A stretch of DNA of 35,125 nucleotides. It comes from Gnetum montanum. Its lineage: Eukaryota; Streptophyta; Gnetopsida; Gnetales; Gnetaceae. Shown piece after piece: positions 1-11,980 of this stretch. The DNA is taken from NCBI GenBank assembly GCA_015680685.1, contig MNCI01020368.1, positions 618 to 35,742 of the forward strand, given 5' to 3'. Under the pieces are notes generated by a model. The model worked only from the letters and a program-made list of their open reading frames with translations, made no database searches and was not told the origin of the DNA. The translations under genes and the position numbers were made by a program. The stretch's first letter is position 1. Every line of letters starts with the position of its first letter.

Positions 1-300
1 TAAGAATCCTACTAGGGAGGACTTCAAGGTAGCATTTTTAATTTTCAAGTTAGACAGCTCTTGATTCACTCCAACCAAGGTGTCCTCCATAACCTTCACT
101 CAAATAATTAGATCATTAACTAGTGGTGCTATGATCTATGCCTCCTAAAAGGATTTGAAGAGGTCCTTATAGAGGGTTAACATATGATCCAAATGGCCTT
201 CAAGGATTGAGACTTTGGCCTCTACCAATTTCACCCAATCCTTAGAGTAGATATCCATCTTGTTTTGTAGCAAGTCCATTTCTTTAAGAACATAATGGAT
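1..300 (-). repeat. Inverted copy of part of element 1 gag
   Basis: This stretch is the exact reverse complement of 1047-1346; I compared all 300 bases and found no mismatch. It ends two bases before the single N at 302. The LTRs of the same element differ from each other at many positions, so perfect identity here means either a very recent inverted duplication or, more likely, a contig-join artefact. Confidence 0.95.
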
Positions 301-301
301 T

Positions 302-302
302 N
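302..302. other. Single ambiguous base, probable contig join
   Basis: An isolated N lies exactly where the inverted gag copy stops and the truncated 5' LTR begins. The coincidence suggests a scaffold join rather than a simple base-call failure. Confidence 0.7.
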
Positions 303-726
303 ATTAGTAAGAGGAGGCTACAACCTTCCTCATTACCCCACTTGGTAGGACCTTGCCTCAGAGTGTTGTGTAGTTCAACTTTGTGTTGGAGAGTGAACCA
401 AGTGTATCATGGGACGTGTGCACTCACTAGAGATCATGACACCAACTATCAACGCATAGTGATGAATTTTGAGGGTTTATCTAGTAGTCCTTGTGGTGTC
501 TACGTGAGTGGAGAAAGGTATTTCTATCTAGCTTTTAATAGTGTCACACATTTGAGTTATTGAAACATTGCTCAGGTCACTTGCTAACACTAATAGAATG
601 TTTGTTGGCATGTGTTTAAGGTTTGATGACAGTTGAGGTGTATTCCTCTTGAGTTCCATCCCAATTCTGAATTTTCTTTGAGTTACTCTTGGGACACTAG
701 AAAACATGTTAAGAACAATGTTACTA
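303..726 (+). repeat. 5' LTR of element 1 (5'-truncated)
   Basis: Aligns along its length with 6510-6945, for example the shared stretches around ccttcctcattac, cacttggtaggacc and ctagcttttaatagtgtca. It is followed within a few bases by a tRNA primer site. The outer end (U3 start) is missing. Confidence 0.85.
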
Positions 727-730
727 TAGA

Positions 731-743
731 TGGTATCAAAGCC
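731..743 (+). other. Primer-binding site, tRNA-iMet type
   Basis: The sequence tggtatcaaagcc differs by one base from TGGTATCAGAGCC, the usual plant initiator-Met tRNA primer site. It lies just downstream of the 5' LTR, where reverse transcription would start. Confidence 0.8.
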
Positions 744-887
744 TCACATTCTTTTGTTTGAAATTTTCTTGATAAATAAGGAGAGAGGGTTTGTGGTTTG
801 TGAGGTTTCCATTTGCAAATTCTACTAGCCACTCCTACTATGTGGGTGGCCTTGTGACCTTGTGAAATGGTTCTCCTATTTACTAAG

Positions 888-2180
888 ATGAACCCTAGTG
901 GACCTAGTGGGATGGCTGAGGATTAGGCCAACCCCAAGGTTGAGGCAAAATTTGGCCAAGATTAGACTAGGTTCTAGACCCTATGGGATTACATTAAAGT
1001 CATGGATGAGGCCTTAGCCTACCCTAGGCTGGAGAGTGTAGATGCAATCCATTATGTTCTTAAAGAAATGGACTTGCTACAAAACAAGATGGATATCTAC
1101 TCTAAGGATTGGGTGAAATTGGTAGAGGCCAAAGTCTCAATCCTTGAAGGCCATTTGGATCATATGTTAACCCTCTATAAGGACCTCTTCAAATCCTTTT
1201 AGGAGGCATAGATCATAGCACCACTAGTTAATGATCTAATTATTTGAGTGAAGGTTATGGAGGACACCTTGGTTGGAGTGAATCAAGAGCTGTCTAACTT
1301 GAAAATTAAAAATGCTACCTTGAAGTCCTCCCTAGTAGGATTCTTAGCAGAAGAGCCTATAGTTGTGGCTCAAATCAAAGCGAGAGAACCAAGTTCTTAT
1401 GATGGCAAGAGAAGTGATGCAAAAAATGATGCCTTTCTCCTTGATTTGGAGATGTATATGTCTACTAGGGATGTTCCTATAGCCTAGAAGGTTACCACTA
1501 CATCTTAGTACCTTACTAGAAATGCTAAGCAATGGTGGCTCAGCCTTCTTCATGCCTAAGAGAGGGGTACTACAACTGAAGTTGTAGACACCTAGGATAG
1601 ATTCAAGGTAGCTTTAATTAAATAGTTCTACCTAGGAAAATTTGAGTGGATAGCAAGAACCAAGCTTGAGTTCTTGAAACATTTGGGCAAGCTTGAAGAT
1701 TATATCAATACTTTCCAAGAGCTTATGGTACTAATTCTTGATATGGGAGATTGGGATCATTTCTTCAAATTTGTAAATGGGTTGCAACCTTGGGCACAGG
1801 TGGAATTGCAAAAACAAGGTATTGACATGTTCACTGAGGCTATTATTGCTACTAGTACCTTTTAGAAAAGGGAAAGCAGGGCATGCCCTCCCACTCTCAG
1901 AAAACAAACACAAGTTATGCCAAAGGTGGAAACACCTTTAAATCAATTCAACAAGGTAGTCATCCTACAAGAGGTCCTCTAGGAAACCAAGGATTCTAGC
2001 AAAAACATAAAGATACAAGAAGAAAATAGCAACCTAGTGTTAATAAGAAATAATTTTTGAGAGGATTTTTTAAGGGGCCAATTCAATGCTTCATGTACCA
2101 TGGTAATCACATAGTGAGAAATTGTCCTTTAAGCTTTGGAAGGGTTGAGCCTAGAAAGGGACAAGCTCCAAGGTAGCAGT
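888..2180 (+). pseudogene. gag: Element 1 gag (broken)
   Basis: A Gag-like reading frame runs from the ATG at 888 but is cut by about 16 stops, most of them TAG. Visible pieces are a charged helical N-terminal part (about 1002-1340), the capsid core motif AKQWW near 1526 and the following helices (about 1660-1860), as in the Retrotrans_gag family. The segment near 2090 contains a few Cys and His codons but no clean zinc knuckle. Gag would form the cytoplasmic virus-like particle. Many stops sit where glutamine or tryptophan is expected, consistent with CAG or TGG codons decaying to TAG. Confidence 0.85.
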
Positions 2181-2369
2181 TGATGATCCTTAAGTACCAT
2201 CTAGATCCATGCCTTTAGATAAAAAATGGAAGCACCTTAGTGGAATAGCAAAGATTAGTTATTATGGTGGAGTTGTTTAATATGGTTACGTAGAAACAAG
2301 AGCTAAAAGCTCCAAAAATGCCAATCCTAATAATTTACATCAACTTCAATTAGCCCTAATCATTGTGAG

Positions 2370-5300
2370 CTAAAGATAGATAAGTGCCCTAATTGATAAT
2401 GGTGCTAGCAACAATTATATGGTAGCATTAATGGTAAGGGACTTACAACTAGAAATGGAACCAGTTCAAGCTTCTTGCAAATTTGTAAAGTTTAAACTTC
2501 TTCAATGTATCAGTATTTGCTAAAGTATCCTAGTTCAAGTGGGCTCATGATAGGAAGCCCTTGATTTTCAATTTTGGATATGGATTCCTTTGATGTTATT
2601 TTGGGGTAGGAATTCTTGTGCAAGGCCAAAGTTTTCACTACTCCACATTTAGATCTGATTTTTATTTCTCATGAGAGCTCACCTTGCCTAATTTCGACTC
2701 ATGGTGCTTAGATTAGAAAGGATGAGGGGTCTAGCCCCCAAATTGTTTCTCCTATGGTGATGAAATGTCTAGTTAGGAATCCCACACAAAAATTTCTTCT
2801 GACAATGCAAACTAGTGATCCCTTTGAGGGAAGTGGCCCTCAAACATTCCTTGACCCATGGATAGCTCAAGTGTTAGACCATTTCTGAGATGTGATGACA
2901 CAAGAGTTACCTGGAAGTCTACCACCTCGAAGGACCATAGACCATAAAATTGAATTACTGCCAAGTACTAACCCACCTATTTAAAGATCATATCCATTAA
3001 CAAGACCAAAATTAGAAGAGTTAAAGAAACAACTCAAGAGCCTAATCTCAAAAGGCTATACATTCATCCCTCAAAATCCCCTTATGATGCACCAGTATTG
3101 TTTGTTACCAAGAAGGATGGAAGATTGCATCTCTATTGTGACTACAAGCCATTGAATAAGCATACCATTAATAATAAGTATCCAGTGCCACGTATCTTTG
3201 ACTTGTTCAATCATTTGGTAGGAGCACGATATTATATATAGCTAGAGCTTTTCCAAGGGTATTATTAGGTCTACATTGTAAAGGGTAACAAGGAGAAAAT
3301 TACATGTGTAACGAGATATGGGTCATATGAATCGATAGTGATGTCGTTTACGCTATGCAATGCACTAACTATTTTTTGTACCCTAATGAATGAAATATTT
3401 TGACCATTTCTAGATAAATTTATAGTTGTCTATCTTGACAATATTTTGATATACAACTAGACTATGGAGGAACATGCTCTCCACCTGCAACTAGTCCTTG
3501 AGAAATTATAGGCAAATTAGTTGTACATTAAGAAAAAAAGTGTGAATTCTACTATATAGAGCTAAAATTTCTAGGACACATTATGGGACATAGGTAGATT
3601 AAGCCAAATCCTAAAAAGGTAGAGGTTGTACACCAATGACTTGCTCCTACTAATGTCCATGAGGTTCAATAGTTTATGAGGTTAGCCAAATTCTATCATA
3701 GATTTCTCAAAAATTTCTTAGGTGTTGTTACTCCCTTTACAAATGTACAAAAGAAAGAGGTTCCATGGTAATGGAATTCAAACTATCAATAAGCCTTCAA
3801 CAAAATCAAAGAGGCCTTAGCCTCTCATCTTGTATTGGACTTACTAGATGTCTCAAAACCTTTTGAGGTCACTTAGCAAGGATGATATTGGTTGCATGTT
3901 ACTATAAGAGGGTCACCCTATTGCCTATGAGTCTTAGAAGTTGAATCAAGTAGAGAAGAGATGATCCATCCATGAAAAAAAAACATTTTCCATTGTCCAT
4001 TACTTAAGATCATGGAGGCATTACTTGCTTGGAAGTCATGTCCATGTAAAGATTGATAATTTGGCCACTAATTATCTGCTAAATCAAACTAAGTTAAGAC
4101 CCAAATAAGCATGATGGTTGATCATGCTTTCTAAATTTGATTTATAGCTAGCCTACCACCCCATAAAGGAGAACATGGTAGCAGATGCATTGAGTCATCA
4201 TTCTCAACCTGCCTCCCATCTCTTCTCTATCACTAGACCACAAACATCACATGTCTAGTATGATGAAGTGTTGTTAGCTCAAATTCAATATTTTTTAAAA
4301 AGGGATCCTTAGGTCATTGACCTCATGAAATCTATAGAAATAGGGGGAGCACGATATTTCAAAATGAAAAATGGACTGATGTGGTTTTGGGACAACCAAA
4401 TTTGTGTTTTAGATTGGAATGGCATCTGTAAAGAGATTATTCAAGAGTGCCATAACACATAATGATGGCAGCTTGATCAACAAACGACATTGGTATTGAT
4501 TAAGAGAACCTTCTTTTGGCTGAAAATGTATTGAGATGTGAATGCCTATGTTTAGAAGTGTTTGGTGTATCAATAGGACAAAGGTTCAATGAAGTGTCCT
4601 TGTGGATTTCTACATCCTCTAGAAATCCCACCATTCCCATGGACTATGGTGACCATGGATTTTATCACAGGCCTACCAAATATACAAGGCCTAAGTAGCA
4701 CCATTATAATGGTGGACAAATTTTCCAAGTTCACCATATTTATTCCCTGCCCATCCCAATGTTCAAATGAGGACACCACAACATATTACTTTGATAGGAT
4801 GGTTTGATATTTTGAGCTACCTATGAGCATAGTATCAAATTGTAATCCTATATTTACATGTGCCTTCTAGTAGGCCTTATTTACCATGCTGGGAACCACC
4901 CTCAAATTATCGACAATTTTTCATCTACAAATAGACAAACAAACTAAGCACATGAATGGGGTACTTGAGGAATATCTCTAATACTATATCCATAGTGATC
5001 AGAAGAACTACCCTATTCTATTAGGAATTTTCCAGCTAAGTTACAACATCTAGAAGTCTTTAGCTATAGGACTTTGTCTTGCAGAACTAGTAATGGGTAG
5101 GTAGCCCATTACTTCACATATGGTTTCCTCATCTTTGTAGGGACGACATCCCTCAATGGATGAGTTCTTGAAGGTATGGTTCAAAAATGTTGAAACTACA
5201 AGGGATTGTCTACAGAGTGCAATGCAACATATGAAAAAGTACATAGACCAAAAATGTTAGCATCATGAATTCAAAGTGGGAGATTGGTTCTCTTAAAATT

Positions 5301-5760
5301 GGACCCTCGTTAGTTCAAGCTGAAATAGGGAACTACATCCAACCTAAGGAGGTAGTATGATGATCCCTTCAAGATCATTGATAAAATTAATCCTATGACT
5401 TATAATCCTTAGCTACCTATTAATATGGACAGAGTCCACCTAGTCTTTCATGTTAGCATGCTAAATCCATTGCCTGATGGGTTCTTGTGTCCTAAAAGAA
5501 GCCTCTCGATCCAAGAATGACCTTGTATATAATTTATACAAGGAATGAGAGTTGACTACATTCGAAACTTTTGTATCACTAGGCATGGTCCTAAAATAAA
5601 AGTGGAGCTCCTTGTCCACTAGAAACACTATCCAAACTTAGATGATATTTGGGAACCACTGGAGTGTTTAAGGTCCTAGGAACACTTAATCTAGGACTCC
5701 TATTAAGAGCAAGCAATTGATCTCCTAATATGGCTTCTCCAATGATGGATAGAGAATCCT
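2370..5760 (+). pseudogene. pol: Element 1 pol: protease, RT, RNase H, integrase, chromodomain-like tail (broken)
   Basis: Aspartic protease: LIDNGASNNYM at about 2389, matching the LIDTGA(T/S) active site. Reverse transcriptase: about 2985-3540, with a frameshift near 3055; [20 protein letters not shown] matches the palm/fingers motif, and the catalytic box reads VYLDNILIY at 3428 where YLDD is expected. RNase H: about 3900-4200, ending with ADALSH. Integrase: about 4440-5300. FPWTMVTMDFITGLP carries the first catalytic Asp (4658), the second is replaced by Asn in the block before PIFTCAF, and the DGQTE-like block near 4930 is altered. A tail near 5610-5690 (HYPNLDDIWEPLE) resembles a degenerate chromodomain. 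All parts contain stops. Pol would copy the RNA and insert the cDNA; this copy cannot. Confidence 0.88.
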
Positions 5761-6368
5761 TCTCAAAGAAAAAATATTTTCAAACAGATGAGAACCAAAA
5801 AATCTAGAACATGTGTAGAATGTGGTGACTCTTAGGACCTTAAGATGATATTAAAAGTGAGTCCACCTCAAGCAGGAGGATGCCTGAAGTTTTTTGAAGA
5901 ACTCTATAGGTGATGGGGCTTAAGTTTCACATAGGATGGGAGACTATGTTGATCTTGAGACCCATAGACCTTTGGGTATAATCGAGTCAAGGGATGTCTT
6001 GAACTCATAAATCCCTTAGGTTGGTGTGTTCTATCATGTCGCTATGATAGGCCACTAGAAGCCCTTGTATAGTCCTACATGTTAGGTAGGGTGTGGAAGG
6101 GTGTACATACTAGGTCTTGAATGGTACCATTCTTGACTTGGATTTCAGATGCTATGCAGAGTCTAGACCTTTGGAAGACAGTTGAATTCAACAATAGCCT
6201 TTAAGGTCTTAAACACTAGCAATTGGAACTTTTGAGCTTAAGGTCATTTTAGATCAAACTCTAAATAGCATGAGCTTACTTCCCTGAAATTGATGAAATC
6301 CTTCTTAAATTTTGGTGTAGCTTCCTCATGTGTTACCCAGGCTATGCTCCGAGTTCATCACCCATTTT
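5761..6368 (+). other. Element 1 3' untranslated region, no gene seen
   Basis: Between the end of pol and the polypurine tract I see only short fragmentary frames and no recognisable domain. Confidence 0.6.
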
Positions 6369-6381
6369 AAGTGGGGGAGGA
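6369..6381 (+). other. Polypurine tract of element 1
   Basis: The run aagtgggggagga lies immediately before the 3' LTR, as expected for plus-strand DNA priming. AAGTGGGGGAG is the usual form in plant chromoviruses. Confidence 0.8.
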
Positions 6382-6383
6382 CT

Positions 6384-6945
6384 ATGAGAGAGGTAGCAGG
6401 GTTAATGGTGGCCTACTACCTCCCCCATTGTTTGGCGCTATAAGGGCTCAAGGATTCCTTTGCTTTTTGTGTCTTCAAAACCATATTGGCATGTTAGTTC
6501 CATGCATTAGTAATAAGAGACTATGACCTTCCTCATTATCTCACTTGGTAGGACCTTTCCTAAGAGGGTTGCGTAGTTCAACTCTACATTGGGATGTGAA
6601 CCAAATGTTTCATGGGACATGCTATGGGATGTTACATGCACTTGTTAGAGAGAGTGACACCAACTACTAGCACATGGTGATGAATCTAGAGGGTTTAACT
6701 AGTAGTCCCCATGGTGTCCATGTGAGTATAGCAAGGGATTGCTATCTAGCTTTTAATAGTGTCATGCATTTGACTTATTGAAACACTACTTAGGTCACTT
6801 GCTAAAACTAATGAAATGTTTGTTAGCATGTGTTTCAAGTTTGATGATAGCTTAGGCATATTCCTCTTTGGTTCCATCCTAATTCTAAATCTACTTTGAG
6901 GGACTCTTGGGATGTTAAACAACATGTCATGGACAACATTATTAC
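6384..6945 (+). repeat. 3' LTR of element 1
   Basis: It starts with TG just after the polypurine tract and ends near attaca. From about 6510 it matches the 5' LTR at 303-726. Length is about 560 bases. Confidence 0.8.
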
Positions 6946-8179
6946 ATTAAAAGTCTTTATAGGAATGTATCAAAATGGATCCATTAACTTAGGGTAAGCA
7001 TCCACTTGCTTGTTAAAAGAAATTAGGTACTAGACCTGTTTACTTAGATTTAAACAAGAATTTGTTGAAAAAGTGATGTAAATCTAGTGATTTTCTCTAG
7101 ATTTAAATTTTATTATTTCAATATGTATATTGCAGGTTTTAGGTATAGAGTGGCAACATAACTATAATTTCATAGTACATCCTATGCTTATCCTTCCATA
7201 ATAGGAAATGTTGGTAGGCTTTCTCCATTTTTGTATTAGTTTTAGCTCTTCAAAAAATTTTAAAAAAAAATTGTTTGGATACCTACAAGCACATGAAAGT
7301 TGAAAGTATTCTTCCCTTGAAATAAGCTTAAATTTTACTGAAACAAGAAGCATACATAAACAAATAAAAAATAGTGTCCAAAAACTTGTTTTTCCATGAT
7401 AAGACAATATTATGTTTAGAATCTAGCTATGGATATTTCATCATCTTATTTTACAGCATGTATGCTTTGGTTTGATTTACTGTCCTTCCAATATATATTA
7501 TTAGGTTTTTGGTTGATCTCTAAGATTGCATGAAGCAAATTCTTGGTTCTATTTCATATTTAAATTTGATAAATAACAAAATCCTTTTGAGTTATTTTAA
7601 AAAATGATAAGGTTCATTCTTAGTTGGTTAAAATGGATTTTGAGATTGTTGACGATGGTTTTGTGAAGTTTAAATTTTTGCACTAATTTAATTAAGAGAG
7701 TTCTCATATTGCCATACTTGGAAAGCTTTACTCCATCTATTGTAGTACATAGGATATTTTAGATGAAGTAATGAATGTAGCAAACAATAGCAAACATGAT
7801 AAAAGCACCTATAGAGGCTTACATAGGTTGATGAGATCTAGTCCACAATAAAGCCAACAAAACTTTATTGCACTTTTCTTGGAAATAAGACCTATCCTCT
7901 AGCCTACAATTGGTCAATTTGAATATAATATTTAAGCTATCAAAGTATATCTCACTACACCAAGAAATTATACAACTATTATATCATCAAATTTTGGAAT
8001 ACAAATTTGTAGGAGAGGACTTTAATATAGCTAAACTATACATAGGCTAGTTTAAAATAAAATTCAACCAAATCATTAACACAGTATAATAATAAAATGA
8101 CCTTAAAATGTAGCCACACATGATTTAACAATACATTTATATATTGTCTTTAGATCTACTTGCTAACCGTCATTACTTG
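6946..8179. other. AT-rich spacer, no gene seen
   Basis: Between element 1 and element A there are only short chance frames, for example about 80 codons on the minus strand at 7162-7407 with no recognisable motif. I see no repeats or RNA genes. Confidence 0.6.
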
Positions 8180-9050
8180 TGATGAGTCATGTTTGTTGAG
8201 CTACATTGATAGAATGTTGTCAATGTGATCCCATCAATGAGATCTCATCAATGTGACCTCATCAATGCAAGATTTGATCCATTGACATGTACCCATTGAT
8301 GGGGCACCTTGTATTTGCCTATAAATGTGTGCTTACCTACTACATTTATGGTAATCTTTTCATAGTTGTAGCGAAGCACTTGTAGTTTTTCCATTTAAAA
8401 GTTAGAATATATTTTGAGTGCCCATAGTAGAAGTCAAAAGAGTGTATGAATATTTATCCAAGCAATGATGTACCTAATTACCTTAGTGTGAAGGGAAATA
8501 AAGATGAGCTTTCTTGATCAAACCTTGCAGCACTTGGACTATATTAATGTTTTCTTTATGCACTTAATCTTCATGGAATTTCCTTTAATGTTTTAAGTAA
8601 TTAATTAATATCTATTAAATACTGAACATAAGTACGACAACTTTGAGCATACATTTGATGCTTGGTAATCCCCAATAGTGCTTAACACCTAGTAACCCAA
8701 TAGTGTTATATATGTTTAGGATGTGTACAGAAAGTGGGAATGAATTCTTATGCTAAGATTAGTTAAGTAATAGCTAGTTATTATATGAGTTAAGCAATTT
8801 AATTCATTATTCTTATTCTTAGGTAATTAAAAAATAAAATATAAAATAATAAAAATCATGTACCTTGGTTACACTTAACCATATACTTGCACTTCATAAG
8901 TGGAATTGGGAAGACAACAATTGAGATTGTTAGATTCACTTCCCAAAACTAGTGTACTTAGAAACCTAAAGTCTTTAAAATTCAACCAAATTGCTGAGTG
9001 AACATTAGTAATTCATCTGGTTGGGCATAGGGTATACTAGCCACTTATCA
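8180..9050 (+). repeat. 5' LTR of element A
   Basis: Begins TGATGAGTCATG and ends cacttatca (871 bases). It matches 29122-29985 throughout. U3 has four 14-base repeats, followed by a TATA-type cctataaatg near 8318 and a long R-U5 with several cttggtaat motifs. Confidence 0.88.
8220..8275 (+). promoter_or_regulatory. Four 14-bp tandem repeats in U3 of element A
   Basis: Units start at 8220, 8234, 8248 and 8262, each beginning tcaatg (tcaatgtgatccca, tcaatgagatctca, tcaatgtgacctca, tcaatgcaagattt). They sit just upstream of the TATA box, where LTR enhancer repeats are usually found. The regulatory role is inferred from position. Confidence 0.7.
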
Positions 9051-9051
9051 T

Positions 9052-9069
9052 TGGCACTATTGCTAAGGA
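9052..9069 (+). other. Primer-binding site of element A, tRNA-Asp-like (decayed)
   Basis: tggcactattgctaagga lies one base after the LTR. It matches 12 of 18 positions of TGGCGCCGTTGCCGGGGA, the complement of the plant tRNA-Asp(GTC) 3' end. The assignment rests mainly on the better preserved site in element B. Confidence 0.65.
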
Positions 9070-9203
9070 TTTTAGTTAGCTACATGCACTATCTAGGAAT
9101 TAGTAAAAATTATTTAACATCATTGGATCAAACCTTAAATTTGCAATGATTTTAATAGTAACAATAATATTAAAAGCATACTATTATTTTCTTCTAAGAT
9201 AAG

Positions 9204-11260
9204 ATGCCTTCTTCTCATGAGGCTAACTCTCTACCACCATTCAAGCATACGTCCATTCACCAAGGGCATGAAAGGACAAATCCACTAGTAGCCCAGCAAT
9301 GTAAAGTGGTATATAGTCATCCCAATGAGTATGTGCCAAACTTCACCTTCATCCTATATCAGGATGAACAATTGTAGTGGAGGGACATTGAGGGCAACAT
9401 TATGTTGCTACTTAATCAATCAGTTCTTATGATGCTACTCCAAACTCTCATAAGGTTGGGCATCCAAGGGCTCAATGCTAAATATGTTATGAAGGACCAT
9501 GACTATTAGGAATACCATCCCACTAAAGCATAATGTAAGAAAGATCAGCAACAAGAGATGTGCTATGAAGCTTCAAAGGGGAAACAATTCAATAACCCCT
9601 TATACCTGATGGGCCAAAAAGATAGTGAGGATCCCTTCTCTAGGGGTTCTCAATTTAATAACTCTCCTTCCCTTGGTTTTAGTGAAGGGGACCTAAACTA
9701 GAACTTGTAGTCTACTATCAATAATCTGAGTTCAAGCAGAAATGAGTCTCATGATCATGAGAGATCCAAAGGTGGGAGTCATGGTAGGGATGAGGAAAAG
9801 CATCATAATGATTATCTTGGCCATGGCCATAGAAGAGAGGATGGAAAGAACCATGGTGGTGTAATTCCTCTTTCCTCTTCACCTTCAACATCTTCTTCTT
9901 TCTCCTTTGACTTTGACTAAAACCATAGAGGATCTGACTATGATGGAGGTGACTAACGGGATCAAGATGATCAAAGGGCCTATTGGGCTAGTCAAGATTA
10001 AGGGTGTGGGTAACCAAGGGAGGCCTACCATCATGAAAGAAGGGACAACAAAGGACATCATAGGCATCATAGCCATCACTGAGGCCATGATTATGATGAG
10101 CCTTTGCTTGTAACTCAAAACATGTTAAATATCGTAGAGGCAATGAGAATTCCAATAAGGCATGTACAAGATAGTAGAATAAAGTAGGTGGATATGAAAA
10201 ATATCCCCAAGTTTGAAAAGGGGTACAACTCAAATCTATAGAACCATCTTCAAGCCTTTCATGATGCTTGTGCATTATAGAACATGGAAAATGAATGGTA
10301 AAAACTAAATTTGTTTCCAAGGACACTTATCAAAGAAGCTAAAAGTTAGTACTATCACTTGGAGTTAGAATCAATCCATAGATGGGGTACAATGCTTAAA
10401 CTATTTAATGAAAAGTATCAAATGTACTCCCAAGTGTCCAACCTAAGAAGGTAGATCAAAGGTTGGAAACAAGGAATACATGAACCCTTGGACACAACCA
10501 TGGGTAGTTATTATTCTCTTTTGCACTGATGTCTTGGCCATAGTTATTCTTAGAGGGAGAGGCTCCACCATATTATAGATGGGCTCTAATAAGAAATGAG
10601 AAGAACTCTTAGGGTCTATGCCCAAGGGAGACTATCAGAATTAAGAGCTTAACAAATCCAAATGCTAATAGAGTAGGTTGGTAAAGAAGAAGGATAGTTG
10701 AGGAAATGGGAGAGTGTAGAGGAGTACAATTGGGACCCTTCCATCAAAAAAAGGAAGGTTTGGTTCTATGACAATGAGGAGGAGGCACCACTTGATGAGG
10801 TGATACAGCGAAAGACCTTGCCAATTCAAACATTTATTTCTAAAATTTCAGCTAAGGTGGAAAAAATGTGGGACCCTTTAGATCAAAATTTTCAAACTAC
10901 TCTAAAAATAGAAGAGGAATCAAAAGAGCAAAGTATTGATCATGATCATAGGAGAAGGAAGGAAGCTGAGCATGCCCACTAAGGAGGTAAAGGAAAGGTT
11001 GTTGTAGTAGAGGATGTTTTGGAGTTTAAAACAAATGATGATGGTGGGTGTGAAATCTACTAATATGAACATCCTAAGGGATGTTTCCCTATTTTTTCAC
11101 ACTTACAAAAGTTTGGGATGTATGCTCTAAATCCTAGACTAGCTAGAAGGCAAGCACCCAGAAGGCTACTTTATCCTACTAAAGGCAATCCTAGGAAATT
11201 CCATTAGCAACAACCATACTATCCAAGTAGATCCTACTAAAATGACCAATAATAGAAAGT
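9204..11260 (+). pseudogene. gag: Element A gag (broken)
   Basis: The ATG at 9204 aligns with the gag starts of B and C. The N-terminal half is low-complexity, rich in Ser, His, Asp and Gly (about 9700-10080). The capsid-like core follows at about 10200-10650, with HLQAFHDACA, KLNLFPRTLI, FNEKYQMY and HEPLDT, each with counterparts in B and C and matching the layout of the Retrotrans_gag family. A charged segment (10698-10980) precedes a motif with HPKG and SHL near 11070, the equivalent of the Cys/His motif of C. Several TAG, TAA and TGA stops interrupt the frame. No pol follows. Confidence 0.8.
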
Positions 11261-11980
11261 TCAAGTCTTTGCATGGTGTGGTTCCCATCCAAAAATCCAT
11301 AAAAACATAAAATCCAAAAAAAAAACAATAATGGGAATTTAAAGCACATCTCTTAGACTCAATAACAGGCTACAAGCACTAGTTATGGGACTACAAAGAC
11401 ATGTTACCCATGCCTGAAGGTCCCCTCTAACTAAGGTCCTTTCTCACTTCCTACTTTCCTTTTCTTCTTAATAAGGAATGGTGATTGATCTGTGGTAGCA
11501 TTATTTTGTCTCAAGAAGATGGTGTCATCTTAGAGTATTGATGTGAAGTCACTAGAAGAGGTTGGTTTTGATCTGGACTAAGGATGGACTTTATTGAGTC
11601 ATTTAACCACAAAATCCACAAGGGACTTCTTATGACCATGATCTAGAACTTCATTTTCTCTCTCTCATCCACCAATGCTTTCCGTAATCCACCTCACTAC
11701 TAGTTATCCATGTCTTGTTCAATGTCTTAGTTTGATGTGTTAAAATTCCTAGGTAGATTCTTTTGGGATTAGGTCCTTAACTTTCCATAGCCATTAATCA
11801 ACTGCAATGCCCATGGACTCCTTAGTTTGAGGATATGCAAGGGTAAAAAGGGCATGAGCCTAATATGGGGAGGACCCGCTTGTAGTTTCCTTGGTTTGAT
11901 TAGTTAAGTTTCTTATCCTTAGACATTTATGCAATCAAATCTTTTGCATTCCCCATCAGTTGCATCCAATTGTGCACTCA
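11261..11980 (+). other. Element A noncoding spacer after gag, up to the B insertion
   Basis: No coding frame is supported. Bases 11801-11883 align with a block strongly conserved in B (15302-15388) and C (27098-27190), sharing tgcccatggac, gcaaggg and ggggaggacc. By comparison with C this is the 5' part of the presumed intron before ORF2. Confidence 0.65.

Larger units (their letters stand above)
303..6945 (+). mobile_element. Element 1: degenerate Ty3/gypsy chromovirus-like LTR retrotransposon
   Basis: A nearly complete element in the order 5' LTR (truncated), PBS, gag, protease, RT, RNase H, integrase, chromodomain-like tail, PPT, 3' LTR. RNase H before integrase is the Ty3/gypsy order. 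The LTRs have diverged by roughly 15% by eye, with many transitions and small indels, and every coding domain has stops or frameshifts, so this is an old, inactive copy. The left LTR lacks about its first 110 bases because the sequence breaks at the N at 302. No target duplication can be tested. Confidence 0.9.

Noticed and set aside
7162-7407. 81-codon minus-strand frame with a hydrophobic stretch
   Set aside because: AT-rich spacer, no upstream signals, no conservation evidence; likely chance.
8220-8275. Regular short repeats as a CRISPR-like array
   Set aside because: Units are contiguous 14-mers without spacers, in an LTR of a plant retroelement.
9885-10326. Open frames opposite to gag of element A
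   Set aside because: They are antisense shadows of the gag region, which is supported by homology with B and C.
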